Positions 24,572 to 33,600 of a stretch of 64,000 bases of DNA are shown in pieces. The position numbers were made by a program, and so were the translations under genes. Below the pieces are notes generated by a model, which had not been told where the DNA came from, did no database searches, and saw only the letters and a program-made list of their open reading frames with translations. Every line of letters begins with the position of its first letter. The stretch's first letter is position 1. The stretch lies in NCBI RefSeq assembly GCF_003967355.1, contig NZ_BIFH01000013.1, positions 926,651 through 990,650 on the forward strand, given 5' to 3'. This DNA is from Embleya hyalina (GTDB lineage: Bacteria; Actinomycetota; Actinomycetes; Streptomycetales; Streptomycetaceae).

Positions 24572-25666
24572 GTGCTCAACGGAACCGTCTCCGCCCGCAT
24601 GGGGCGCTTCATGGTCGACGCCGCGCGCCGAGCCGGAATGGATCCGGCCAGGCTGGTGCGGCTCCCCGACGTCGGCGACACCGTCCTGGCCGACGAGTTC
24701 GCTCGCGTGTCCACACCCACCACGCTCGTGCTCTGGGAGCAGATCGTCACCGGACACCCCGGGGCGCACGCCGGCACGCACGCCGTCGGACTGGCGCCGA
24801 TGGGCACCTTCGGCGTGTGGGACTACCTGTTCACATCCGGCGAGACACTCGCCGAATCGCTGCGCATCGGCTGCGGACACCTCACCGTCATCGGGGATCC
24901 GGGCGCGGAGAAGCTGCATGTGACCGACGACGGCCGGCTGTTCACCGTGACGCACTCCACCGGCCCCGCCGGACCCGATGTGGTCGCCGCCGTCGAGCAG
25001 TTCGTCGTGCCGTTGATCAGCCGCCGGGCAACAGAGGGGCTGCGGCGTCCCGTCGTCCCGGTGCGGGTCACCTTCCGGCACCGACCGCCGAGCACCGTGG
25101 GCCCGTTGACCGATCTCCTGGGCACCCGCAACATCGACTTCGACGCCCCCGTCAACTCGATCACCTACCTCGCCGAGGACGCGCACGCCCCGATGCCGCA
25201 AGCCCAGCCGGGCCTGCAGGACGTCCTGCGCAACCACGCGGACATGATCATCGCGTCGGCCAGACCGGTCCTCGACTGGCACGGCACCTTCCGCGCCACC
25301 CTGCGCGCGACCTTTCGCGACCCCGATCTCTCCCTGGCCACGATTGCCCGGCGAATGGACCTGGGCCCGCGGACGCTGCAGCGCCGACTGGGCGAACTCG
25401 GCACCACGTGGCGCGACGAAGTGGAAGTGGTACGCGAGGAACTCGCCATGGACCTCATCCGCGACAGCGACCTCCCGATGCGGACGATCGCGGCCCGCGC
25501 CCGCTTCAGCGACGCCCGGGCCCTGCGCCGCGCCGTCCACCGCTGGCACGGCACCACGCCGAGCGACCTGCGCCGCCGCCACGCGCCACCGACGCAACCG
25601 GGACGCGAGGAGGCATCCCCGGAACGGCCGCTCACCGACCCACCCGGGCGCGGCCCGCACGCGTGA
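24572..25666 (+). CDS. AraC-family regulator with arabinose-binding-like N-terminal domain
   Basis: About 364 residues from GTG 24572; ATG 24600 is an alternative. The N-terminal 200 residues (FMVDAARRAGMDPARLVRLP and GTFGVWDYLFTSGETLAESL) match the Arabinose_bd domain of OruR/GadX-like regulators. The C-terminal HTH is LSLATIARRMDLGPRTLQRR then DLPMRTIAARARFSDARALR with RRAVHRWHGTTPSDLR. Such proteins control catabolic or stress genes; the divergent MDR and ferredoxin genes are the natural candidates. Confidence 0.88.
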   Translation: MLNGTVSARMGRFMVDAARRAGMDPARLVRLPDVGDTVLADEFARVSTPTTLVLWEQIVTGHPGAHAGTHAVGLAPMGTFGVWDYLFTSGETLAESLRIGCGHLTVIGDPGAEKLHVTDDGRLFTVTHSTGPAGPDVVAAVEQFVVPLISRRATEGLRRPVVPVRVTFRHRPPSTVGPLTDLLGTRNIDFDAPVNSITYLAEDAHAPMPQAQPGLQDVLRNHADMIIASARPVLDWHGTFRATLRATFRDPDLSLATIARRMDLGPRTLQRRLGELGTTWRDEVEVVREELAMDLIRDSDLPMRTIAARARFSDARALRRAVHRWHGTTPSDLRRRHAPPTQPGREEASPERPLTDPPGRGPHA

Positions 25667-25965
25667 TCCACGTCGCGGGTCCGCGTCGGCGGGGGCGCCG
25701 GCCGCGTGGACGTTCCCGCCCCGACCGCTCTCGACACCGGACGCGCCGCCGGCGGCGGGCACCGATCGGGCGCGCCACCCGCACGCCGTTGCCGGCCGGG
25801 ATCCGCGCGGGCTCGCCGCCGGCACGGCGCCGGTCGTGCCCTCCCTGCCGCCGTACGCCCACCCGGGTGGGTCGGCTGCCCCCGGGTGGGTCGTACGTGC
25901 GTACGCGGCGACCGGTGGTCCGACGCGGGACCCTTCTCAGCCGCCGCTGATGCGCACCGCGTCGG
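25667..25965. other. Convergent intergenic region
   Basis: About 300 bp between the AraC and pentapeptide genes. I see no gene and no confident terminator stem. Confidence 0.5.
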
Positions 25966-26535
25966 CTACCAACAGATCGGGTTCGACCAGCAGTCGCGAC
26001 GAGCCCCGACGAGATTCGCGCCGGTGAAGTCCGAGTAGGGCAAGTTGGCGCGGGTGAGGGTGGAGTCGGAGAGGTTGGCGTTGACGAACTTGGAGTAGAA
26101 AATGCCGGAGTCGCTGAGATCGGCCCCGTGAAGGTTGGCGCCGGTGAGATCGGTGAAGAACATGTCCGAATCGCGGAGGTCGGCGCGTTCGAGACGGGTG
26201 CCGCTGAGGTTCGCGCTCGAGAGATCCGCCCCGTTGAGGTTCACGCCGTCCAGGTTCAGTCCGGAGAGGTCGCTCTCGACGAATCGGGGATGCGGCAGGC
26301 CCTGACTGATTCGGCGGAACTCGTTCCAGCGCTCCACACCCTCCTTCTTCAGCATGTCCCCCCAGGGATCCGGCTTCTTCGCCGCCCGTTCCGCCTTCGC
26401 GGGAGCGGCCGGGGCGGCGGAGGCCGCCGTCAGCGGGGGCGCCGACAGGGCGGTGGCGGCGAGGACGATCGCCGCAGAGCGCAGGGTCTTGACACGAAGG
26501 GCACGCACGAGAACACCTTTCGAACGAAGGATCAC
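25966..26535 (-). CDS. Secreted pentapeptide-repeat protein
   Basis: A 189-residue protein with a signal peptide (LRSAAIVLAATALSAPPLTA, cleavage near ASA) and about twelve A(D/N)Lxx-type pentapeptides from residue 88 to 178 (for example SDLSGLNLDGVNLNGADLSS). These fold as a right-handed quadrilateral beta-helix. Export is unusual, because the gyrase-protecting Qnr/MfpA members are cytoplasmic. The C-terminus GARRDCWSNPICW carries two cysteines that could cap the helix with a disulfide. Confidence 0.85.
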   Translation of the reverse strand: MILRSKGVLVRALRVKTLRSAAIVLAATALSAPPLTAASAAPAAPAKAERAAKKPDPWGDMLKKEGVERWNEFRRISQGLPHPRFVESDLSGLNLDGVNLNGADLSSANLSGTRLERADLRDSDMFFTDLTGANLHGADLSDSGIFYSKFVNANLSDSTLTRANLPYSDFTGANLVGARRDCWSNPICW

Positions 26536-26791
26536 GCATCCGTGATCGTCGACATCGGTCGTTCACGCACCCCGACGCAATGCCCGGCGCCCCCTCGACA
26601 CCGTGCGACGCGTCGGCCTCGAGGGACTGTCGTGGGTGGCGCTGTGGATCGAGTAGATAATCGTCGCGACCCAACGTCCCGAGGAATCCCCGAAAGATGC
26701 GGTTCGCCGCGTCGAAGTTCCGGCAACACGTCAACCAAAGCGGCCGGCGACGCCGACTTGCGACTGCTATGCGTACACCCCGCCCGGACGA

Positions 26792-28234
26792 TTACGCTGC
26801 GGCTACGGCCGCCCCACCGGTCCGGCGGTCGAGAGCGGCGGTGAAGGCACGCAGGAGCAGCGCGGCTGTGGCGGCCAGCCCGGTGAGCAGGCCGAGCCAC
26901 AGGCCGAGGGTGTCGGCACCGAACCCGAACGCGAACAGGCACGACGCGGGCAGGCCGATCGCCCAGTAGCCGACGAGCGTGACGCGGAAGCCCGTCCTGG
27001 TGTCGTCGAGGCCGCGCAGGAGCCCGACGCCGATGTTCTGGGCGCAGTCGAAGAACTGCAGGGCTGCGGCGACGATCAGCAGTCGGGTGGCGATCGTCAG
27101 GGCGTCCTCGGAGCCGGAGTCCAGGAACGGGGCGAGGACCAGGTGTGGCACCGCCAGGTACACGACACCGACTGCGGCCATGACGCAGGCCGCGCATCCG
27201 AGCGCGGTGCGCATCAGGCGGCGGGCTCGGGCGTGGTCGCCGAGCGCGAGTTCGCGGCTGACGTTGATCGACGCGGCGTGGGAGAGCCCGACGGCGACCT
27301 GGAAAACGATGTACACCAGTTGGTTGACCGCGGTGTGGGCGGCGAGGGCGGCCGGCCCGAACGATCCGGCCATCAGGGCGGTGACGAAGAAGAACCCGGC
27401 CTCGGAGCCGTATGTCGCGGCGATCGGCACGCCCAGTGCGACCAGGCGGCGCACGGTGGCGCGGTCGGCCTTGGTGGGGTTCAGGGCCAGCAGCGGGGCG
27501 AGTTCGCGGTCGCGGCGGGCGACGGCGTACAGCGCGATGAACGTCAGCAGATAGACCCCCGACGTCGCGGCGCCGATCCCGACCAGCCCGGCCTCCGGCA
27601 GGATCCATGTGCCGTGGACGAGGGTCCAGTTCAGTCCCGCGTTGACGGCGACGGAGGCGACCGTGATGTGCAGGAGCGCCTGGGGACGACGCATGCCGAC
27701 CGTGAACTGGCGCACGACCTGGAACCACAGGCACGGCAGCAGGCCGGGGGCGAGGGCGGCGAGCATGTGCTGAGCGCGGTGGGCGACCTCGTGGTCCTGG
27801 CCGAGCAGGGGGAGCGCCTGGCCGACCGCGAGCAGGAGCACCGCGCCCACCAGGCCGGCGCCGGTGGCCACGGCCATCGCGGCGCGGACGACGCCGCGCA
27901 CCTCCTCCCGCGCGGCGCCCGCGGCTCCGGATTCGATGCCCCCGGTGTCCGCGGTTCCCGGCGCGGTCGTCGCCGCCTCGTCGGCGGCGCGTTCGGCCCG
28001 TGCGGCGGCTGCGGCGACCTGGTTGCCGACGGCGGTCACCAGGCCCACGCCCATGGTGCGCACCTGGTTGAACACGACGATCGCCAGTCCGCCCGCGGCG
28101 AGTTCCTCGGTGCCGAGCAGGCCCATCATCACGGTGTCGGTCGTGGTCAGCGCGACCTGGGCGAGCTGGGTGAGGATCAGCGGGACGGCGAGCACCGCCA
28201 GGGCGCGGCCGTCGCGTAGGAAGGTCGTGGACAT
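26792..28234 (-). CDS. MATE-family efflux transporter
   Basis: A 480-residue protein with about 12 membrane helices and the MATE halves VPLILTQLAQVALTTTDTVM and GVPIAATYGSEAGFFFVTAL. ATG 28234 has GAGGAG upstream; the frame remains open to 28324. A polar insert at about residues 105-140 is longer than usual. MATE proteins exchange H+ or Na+ for organic cations or natural products. Its divergent promoter shares the iron box with the ABC importer, so it may export an iron-regulated metallophore (inference). Confidence 0.92.
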   Translation of the reverse strand: MSTTFLRDGRALAVLAVPLILTQLAQVALTTTDTVMMGLLGTEELAAGGLAIVVFNQVRTMGVGLVTAVGNQVAAAAARAERAADEAATTAPGTADTGGIESGAAGAAREEVRGVVRAAMAVATGAGLVGAVLLLAVGQALPLLGQDHEVAHRAQHMLAALAPGLLPCLWFQVVRQFTVGMRRPQALLHITVASVAVNAGLNWTLVHGTWILPEAGLVGIGAATSGVYLLTFIALYAVARRDRELAPLLALNPTKADRATVRRLVALGVPIAATYGSEAGFFFVTALMAGSFGPAALAAHTAVNQLVYIVFQVAVGLSHAASINVSRELALGDHARARRLMRTALGCAACVMAAVGVVYLAVPHLVLAPFLDSGSEDALTIATRLLIVAAALQFFDCAQNIGVGLLRGLDDTRTGFRVTLVGYWAIGLPASCLFAFGFGADTLGLWLGLLTGLAATAALLLRAFTAALDRRTGGAAVAAA

Positions 28235-28363
28235 CGTGCGCAGCGGCTCCTCGGGATCGGGCAGGGCACCGTAGCAGCCGGGTTCCACACTGTCCGGACA
28301 GGGTCGGGCGAGGACCGGGAGCACGATGCGCCACCGTCGGCGATCTTGCGCAATCGGCCCCCA

Positions 28364-28382
28364 TTAGGGTAGGCAAACCTAA
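28364..28382 (+). promoter_or_regulatory. Iron box (DmdR1/IdeR-type operator)
   Basis: TTAGGGTAGGCAAACCTAA matches the 19-bp consensus TTAGGTTAGGCTAACCTAA at 17 positions. It lies 38 bp upstream of the SBP start and 130 bp upstream of the MATE start. The iron-loaded DtxR-family repressor would silence transcription when iron is sufficient. Confidence 0.88.
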
Positions 28383-28419
28383 TCAAATTGTGGCTGTGGT
28401 TCGAGAACGAGGACGCACC

Positions 28420-29964
28420 GTGTACGTGAACAGGCGCCAACTGCTGATAGCCGGCGGAGGGATCGGGGCCGCCACCCTCGTCGGATGCTCGTCCCAGGGC
28501 GGCGACGCCCCCGCACCGCAGACCACGGGCGGTGCCCCGAAGAAGGGCGGCACGCTCCGCGTCGGCGCGCTGGGCCGCGCCGGGGCGATCACCCGCGACC
28601 CGCACGGCACGCAGAGCAACGAGAGCGACTATCTGGTCCTGTCGCTCGTGTTCGACACGCTGACGGTGCCCGCCGGCAAGCCCAACACCGCGCCCCGCTT
28701 GGCCGCGTCGTGGGAATCCGCTCCCGACCTGAAGACCTGGCGCTTCAAGATCGCCCCCGGCGCCCTCTTCCACGACGGCAGCCCGGTCACCGCGGCCGAC
28801 GTCGTCTGGTCCCTGCGCCGCCTGCGCAACACCAAGTCGGGTGCCTCGCGCCTGCCCGGCATCCAGGCGGACAACATCACCGCCGACGGTGACGCCACCG
28901 TGGTCCTGGTGTCCGACTACCCCAACGCCGAACTGCCGCTGCTGACCCGGCTGAGCAGCTTCGTCCTCAAGAAGGACACCCCGGACGGAGCGCTGGACAA
29001 GGCGCCCGGCACCGGTCCCTTCAAACTCGACTGGTACCGCAACGGCAACGCCCGCCTGGTCCGCAACGAGAAGTGGTACGGCGGTGAAGTCCTCCTCGAC
29101 GCCGTCGAGATCACCATGTTCGAGACCGCGCAGGCGATGTCCAACGCGATCCTCGCCGGTCAGATCGACCTGGCCTCCAACGTCGGCCCGGTGGCCGCGC
29201 GCATCGCCGAGACCCGCAAGGACCTGCGGGTCGTGCGCCGCCCGAACGACATGGCCATGCCGATCGTCATGCGCGCCAAGGACGGTCCGTTCGCGGATCC
29301 GCGCGTGCGCGAGGCCCTGCGCCTGGTCGTCGACCGCGACGCCATGGTCAAGCAGGTCCTGTCCGGCTACGGCACCGTCGCCAACGACATCATGGGCACC
29401 GGCGACCCGCACTACGCCCGCGACATACCCCAGCGCACCCGCAACCTGGCCCGCGCCGGGCAACTCCTCGCCGAGGCGAACTTCGACCTCGGCAGGACGT
29501 ACGACCTGATCACCACCGAGGACATCGCCGGACTCGCCGAATCCGCCACGCTGTTCGCCAACCACGCCCGCGAAGCCGGCATCAGGATCAACGTCGTCAA
29601 GCAGGAGTCCGGAAAGTTCTGGGACGAAACCTGGCAGAAGGGCACCCTCTACACGACGTATTGGGGCACCAACGACTCGGTGCTCTTCCTCGGCTCCAAG
29701 CTCATGGTCGGCGACGCCGGCCAGAACGAGGCCCAGTTCGCCGACCCGGCGTTCGACGACGCCTACCGTCGAGCGGTCGGGGCCGCCGACGAGGCCGGCC
29801 GCGCCGCCGCCCTCGTCGACGTGCAGAAGATCCAGCACGAGCGCTCCGGCTACCTGCTGTGGGGCATGGCCGACGGCATCGACGTCGCCACCGCCAAGGT
29901 CCAAGGTCTGCCCACCCTGGCCGGATACGGCCGCGTGCAACTCCAGAGCACGTGGCTGCGCTGA
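28420..29964 (+). CDS. ABC importer substrate-binding lipoprotein, SBP family 5
   Basis: A 514-residue lipoprotein of the oligopeptide/nickel/opine-metallophore binding family (SBP_bac_5). The N-terminus carries a twin-arginine-like NRRQLLIAGGG followed by a lipobox LVGC. Family marks are GGTLRVGAL, LVLSLVFDTLT, LKTWRFKIAPGALFHDGSPV, ADVVWSLRRL and APGTGPFKLDWY. GTG 28420 follows GAGGA; the open frame begins at 28390. The iron box upstream indicates iron-regulated uptake, which is unusual for this family but known for opine-type metallophore importers such as Cnt. Confidence 0.93.
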   Translation: MYVNRRQLLIAGGGIGAATLVGCSSQGGDAPAPQTTGGAPKKGGTLRVGALGRAGAITRDPHGTQSNESDYLVLSLVFDTLTVPAGKPNTAPRLAASWESAPDLKTWRFKIAPGALFHDGSPVTAADVVWSLRRLRNTKSGASRLPGIQADNITADGDATVVLVSDYPNAELPLLTRLSSFVLKKDTPDGALDKAPGTGPFKLDWYRNGNARLVRNEKWYGGEVLLDAVEITMFETAQAMSNAILAGQIDLASNVGPVAARIAETRKDLRVVRRPNDMAMPIVMRAKDGPFADPRVREALRLVVDRDAMVKQVLSGYGTVANDIMGTGDPHYARDIPQRTRNLARAGQLLAEANFDLGRTYDLITTEDIAGLAESATLFANHAREAGIRINVVKQESGKFWDETWQKGTLYTTYWGTNDSVLFLGSKLMVGDAGQNEAQFADPAFDDAYRRAVGAADEAGRAAALVDVQKIQHERSGYLLWGMADGIDVATAKVQGLPTLAGYGRVQLQSTWLR

Positions 29965-30995
29965 CCTCGGGCGCACCGGCGGCCGGGTCCACCGACCCGG
30001 CCCCCGCGGGCCCGCCCGCCCCACCTCGCGTCGGCGCCGACCGGGCGCGCCGGGCGGGGCGGGTCGCGCTGCGCGTGGGCGCCGTCCTGCTGCGCCGCGC
30101 CCTGGTGTTGGCCGCGCTGTTGGCGGTCGTGTTCGCCGCCGTCGAGATCCTCCCCGGCGACGCGGCCACAGCCTCCGCGGAACGTGGCGACAGCGCCGCC
30201 GCGATCGCGGCCCGGCGTGAACACCTCGGCCTGGACCGGCCGTTGTGGGAGCGCTTCACGGACTGGATGACCGCACTGCCCACCGGCGACCTGGGCACGT
30301 CCGCGCGCGGCGAGAAGGTCGCCGACCTGCTGCGCGATCCGTTCCCCAACACCCTGGCCCTGGCGGGCGCGGCGTTCGCCCTCACGATCGCCGCTTCCCT
30401 GGCGCTCGGCTGCCTGGCGGCCGCGCGCCCCGGCCGGCGCACCGACCGCGTGATCGGCCACACCGCCACGACCGCGTTCGCCATCCCCGACTTCGTCCTG
30501 GCCACCGGCCTGGTCCTGGTCCTGTCCCTGTGGACGGGTTGGCTACCCGCGGTCACCGTCGCCGACGCGTCCGGCAAACCCGCCGAATGGACCATGATGA
30601 TCATGCCGGTGCTCGCCCTCGCCGTCCCACAGACCGGCTGGAACACCCGCATCGTGCGCGGTGCCCTCGCGGACCAGGCCGGCGCGCCCCATGTCGAAGC
30701 CGCCCGCCTGGACGGCCTGTCCACCACCCGCGTCCTGCTGCGCCACGCGCTGCCCGGCGCGCTCCCCGTCATCGCCACCGGCATCGCCACCTCGACCGGC
30801 ATGCTCCTCGGCGGCGCCGTCGTGGTGGAGACCCTTTTCAACTACCCGGGCATCGGTACCGTCCTGGCCGGCGCGGTCGCCGGTCGCGACACCACCCTGA
30901 TCGCCGGATCCGTCGCCCTCGCGGGCGCCGCGATCACCCTCGTCCTCCTCGCCGCCGACCTCGTCCGCGCCAAAACCGCGGGAGCCGGCCGATGA
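29952..30995 (+). CDS. ABC importer permease (DppB-type)
   Basis: About 347 residues from GTG 29952, overlapping the SBP stop by 13 bp. An N-terminal Pro/Ala-rich tail precedes six membrane helices. The EAA-like loop is EAARLDGLSTTRVLLRHALP, and LGLDRPLWERFTDWM is the DppB-type periplasmic start. It pairs with the next permease. Confidence 0.9.
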   Translation: MAALTSGAPAAGSTDPAPAGPPAPPRVGADRARRAGRVALRVGAVLLRRALVLAALLAVVFAAVEILPGDAATASAERGDSAAAIAARREHLGLDRPLWERFTDWMTALPTGDLGTSARGEKVADLLRDPFPNTLALAGAAFALTIAASLALGCLAAARPGRRTDRVIGHTATTAFAIPDFVLATGLVLVLSLWTGWLPAVTVADASGKPAEWTMMIMPVLALAVPQTGWNTRIVRGALADQAGAPHVEAARLDGLSTTRVLLRHALPGALPVIATGIATSTGMLLGGAVVVETLFNYPGIGTVLAGAVAGRDTTLIAGSVALAGAAITLVLLAADLVRAKTAGAGR

Positions 30996-31825
30996 GCACC
31001 CCCGCCACCTCGACCGACACCGCCGCCGCTCGGCGCCGGTACGCGCGCCGCGCGCTGCCCCTCCTGCCGGCCGCCCTGTTCCTCGGCGCGGCTCTCGCCG
31101 GACCCCGGCTCGCACCGCACACCATCGACGCCCCGGTGACCGCCACCTACGCCACAGCCGGCGACGGCGCCCTCCTCGGCGGCGACCAGCTCGGCCGCGA
31201 CGTGTGGTCCCGACTCCTGCACGGCGGAGGCGAGTTGATCGGCTGCGCCTTCCTCATCGGCGCCGCCGTCACCGCGACCGCGGCCCTGCTCGGCTGCCTC
31301 GCGGTGCTGCGCCCACGCGCGGGCCGCGTCCTCGAACGCACCGCCGACGTCGCCATCCTCCTGCCGTCCGTGTTGGGCATCATGCTCGTCGCCCTGGCCT
31401 GGCCGGACGGCGGACGCTGGGCAGTGATCACCGCCGCCATCGTCCTGGGCATCCCGTTCGCCGTGCGCGTGGTCGCCGCGGCAGCCGCGCCGCTCGCCGC
31501 CGCCGGATACGTCGAAGCCGCCCTGATGCGCGGCGAGTCCAGCCTCTCCATCACCGTGCGCGAACTCCTGCCCAACCTCCGAGGCACCGTGACGGCCCTG
31601 TTCGGACTGCGCTTCGTCGAAGCCGTCTACATCATCTCCACGGCCGCGTTCCTCCAGATCGGCCCACAGCCACCCGAAGCCGACTGGGCACTGATGATCC
31701 GCGAGAACGCCCCCGGCATCCTCCTCAACCCGTGGGCCGTCCTGGCCCCCAGTGCCGCCGTCGCCCTCCTCGCGATCACCGTCAACCTCGCCACCTCGGC
31801 ACCGGCCCCCGCACCCAGGCGGTGA
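30992..31825 (+). CDS. ABC importer permease (DppC-type)
   Basis: A 277-residue second permease. LLGGDQLGRDVWSRLLHGG is the DppC/NikC signature; the EAA loop is EAALMRGESSLSITVRELLP. ATG 30992 overlaps the previous stop (ATGA). Confidence 0.92.
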   Translation: MSTPATSTDTAAARRRYARRALPLLPAALFLGAALAGPRLAPHTIDAPVTATYATAGDGALLGGDQLGRDVWSRLLHGGGELIGCAFLIGAAVTATAALLGCLAVLRPRAGRVLERTADVAILLPSVLGIMLVALAWPDGGRWAVITAAIVLGIPFAVRVVAAAAAPLAAAGYVEAALMRGESSLSITVRELLPNLRGTVTALFGLRFVEAVYIISTAAFLQIGPQPPEADWALMIRENAPGILLNPWAVLAPSAAVALLAITVNLATSAPAPAPRR

Positions 31826-31832
31826 GTTCGAC

Positions 31833-33500
31833 ATGAACCCGCGAACCCCCACCCGTACCGGACCCGGATCCGGATCCGGACCCGACGACGGCACACGCCA
31901 CGACACGCGTTCGGACACCGCCGACCGTGCCGCCGATACGGTCGCCGCCACCATCGCCGGATTCGGTATCCGCCTCCCCGGCGGCCCCTACCTGCTGCAC
32001 CCGGCCGACGCAACCGTGCACGCGGGCCGCGTCACCGCGCTCACCGGCGCGTCCGGCTCCGGAAAGACCACACTCCTCAAAGCCCTGCTCGGCCACCTGC
32101 CGCCCGGCGCCACCACCGACGGCACCGCACGTGTCCTCGGCCACGACGTGCTGCGCCTGGACCGCGCCACACTGAACCGGCTGCGCCGCACCGAACTCGC
32201 CTACGTCGGCCAGGACCCCGGCTCCGCGCTCAACCCCCGCATGAGCGTGCGCCGCATCGTCGCCGAGACCGCTCACGACCGAACCCGGTCGGCCGTCGAA
32301 GCCCTCCTCGCCGAATGCCGCCTGCCCCTCGACGGCGGGTTGCCCGACCGCCGCCCCGGCGCCCTGTCCGGCGGCCAGCAGCGCCGTGTCGCCCTCGCCC
32401 GCGCACTGGCCCGCAACCCCCGCCTCCTGCTGCTCGACGAACCCACCGCCGGACTCGACCCCGCACTGCGCGACGAGATCGCCCAACTCCTGCGCCACCT
32501 CGCCGACACCCGCGGACTTGCCGTGCTGATGGCCTGCCACGACCCGGAACTGGTCGGGGCGTGCGCCGACGACACCATTGCCCTCACCACTCCCGGCACC
32601 CTGGGTACGGCCGGTACGGCAGCGCAGCCGCCCCCCGACCCGAAGCGGGTGCGGACGCGGATACCGGCGGAGGGGATCACACCCGGCGAGCGCACCACCC
32701 CCCGGATCGACCCCGTTCACGTGCGCCCGCCCACCGAGTCGATCGCCCCGGCGGTGCCCGCGCAGCACGGACTCGCCGCTCACCAGGTCACCGTCGCCTT
32801 CGGTACCGGTCGCGGTCGCCGCCTGGCGCTGGACGGCCTGGACCTCACGCTGCCGGCAGGCGGCGCGGTGTCGATCGTCGGCCCGTCCGGTTCCGGGAAG
32901 ACCACGCTGCTGCGCGTGCTCGCCGGACTCGCCCTGCCCGCCTCCGGCACCCTCACGCTGGACGGCGCGCCCCTGAGCCCGGCGATCCGCCGCCGCGGAC
33001 GCGACCGGCAGCGCCGCATCCAACTCATCCCGCAGAACCCGCTCGCCACCCTCAACCCGAGCCGTACCGTCGGGGCGGCCCTCACCCGCCCACTGACACT
33101 GCACACCCGACTCACCCGCGGCCCGCGCGCCGAACGTGTCGTCGAACTGCTCGAACTGGTCGGTCTGCCCGCCGCCTTCGCCGATCGCTACCCCGTCGAG
33201 CTGTCCGGAGGCCAACGCCAGCGCGTCGCCATCGCGCGGGCCTTGGCCGTGGACCCCGACTACCTGCTGTGCGACGAAATCACCAGCGCCCTCGACCCCG
33301 ACACCGCCACCGCGATCATGGACCTCCTGAGCGCCGTGTGCGCCGAACGCGGCACAGCCGTCGCCGTGGTCACCCACGACCACCACCTGGCCGCCGACTA
33401 CACGCAGACCGTGCACGTCCTCACCGACGGCCGCCTCATCGCTCGTGGCGACGCCGCGACCCTCCTGACCCACGACACGGGGGTGGTCCGGAAGCCCTGA
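31833..33500 (+). CDS. Fused double ATPase of the ABC importer
   Basis: A 555-residue protein joining DppD- and DppF-like domains. Domain 1: Walker A GASGSGKTT near residue 72, signature LSGGQQRR, Walker B LLLLDEPTAGLDP. A linker of about 75 residues rich in Pro and Thr follows. Domain 2: Walker A GPSGSGKTT near residue 350, signature LSGGQRQR, Walker B YLLCDEITSALDP. Both sites look complete. ATG 31833 lies 7 bp after the permease stop. The four-gene unit forms a full importer. Confidence 0.93.
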   Translation: MNPRTPTRTGPGSGSGPDDGTRHDTRSDTADRAADTVAATIAGFGIRLPGGPYLLHPADATVHAGRVTALTGASGSGKTTLLKALLGHLPPGATTDGTARVLGHDVLRLDRATLNRLRRTELAYVGQDPGSALNPRMSVRRIVAETAHDRTRSAVEALLAECRLPLDGGLPDRRPGALSGGQQRRVALARALARNPRLLLLDEPTAGLDPALRDEIAQLLRHLADTRGLAVLMACHDPELVGACADDTIALTTPGTLGTAGTAAQPPPDPKRVRTRIPAEGITPGERTTPRIDPVHVRPPTESIAPAVPAQHGLAAHQVTVAFGTGRGRRLALDGLDLTLPAGGAVSIVGPSGSGKTTLLRVLAGLALPASGTLTLDGAPLSPAIRRRGRDRQRRIQLIPQNPLATLNPSRTVGAALTRPLTLHTRLTRGPRAERVVELLELVGLPAAFADRYPVELSGGQRQRVAIARALAVDPDYLLCDEITSALDPDTATAIMDLLSAVCAERGTAVAVVTHDHHLAADYTQTVHVLTDGRLIARGDAATLLTHDTGVVRKP

Positions 33501-33543
33501 CCGGTCGGGCGGTTCGGTGCATGGTCGCGTGTCACACGCCGAG

Positions 33544-33566
33544 CGGTCACGCGCCCCCCGTGACCG
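33544..33566. terminator. Stem-loop between convergent ABC ATPase and response-regulator genes
   Basis: CGGTCAC / GTGACCG form a perfect 7-bp stem with a 9-nt loop, 43 bp after the ATPase stop. Confidence 0.55.
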
Positions 33567-33600
33567 GGCCGCCGGCGATGGTCGACTCTTTGACGGTGAC

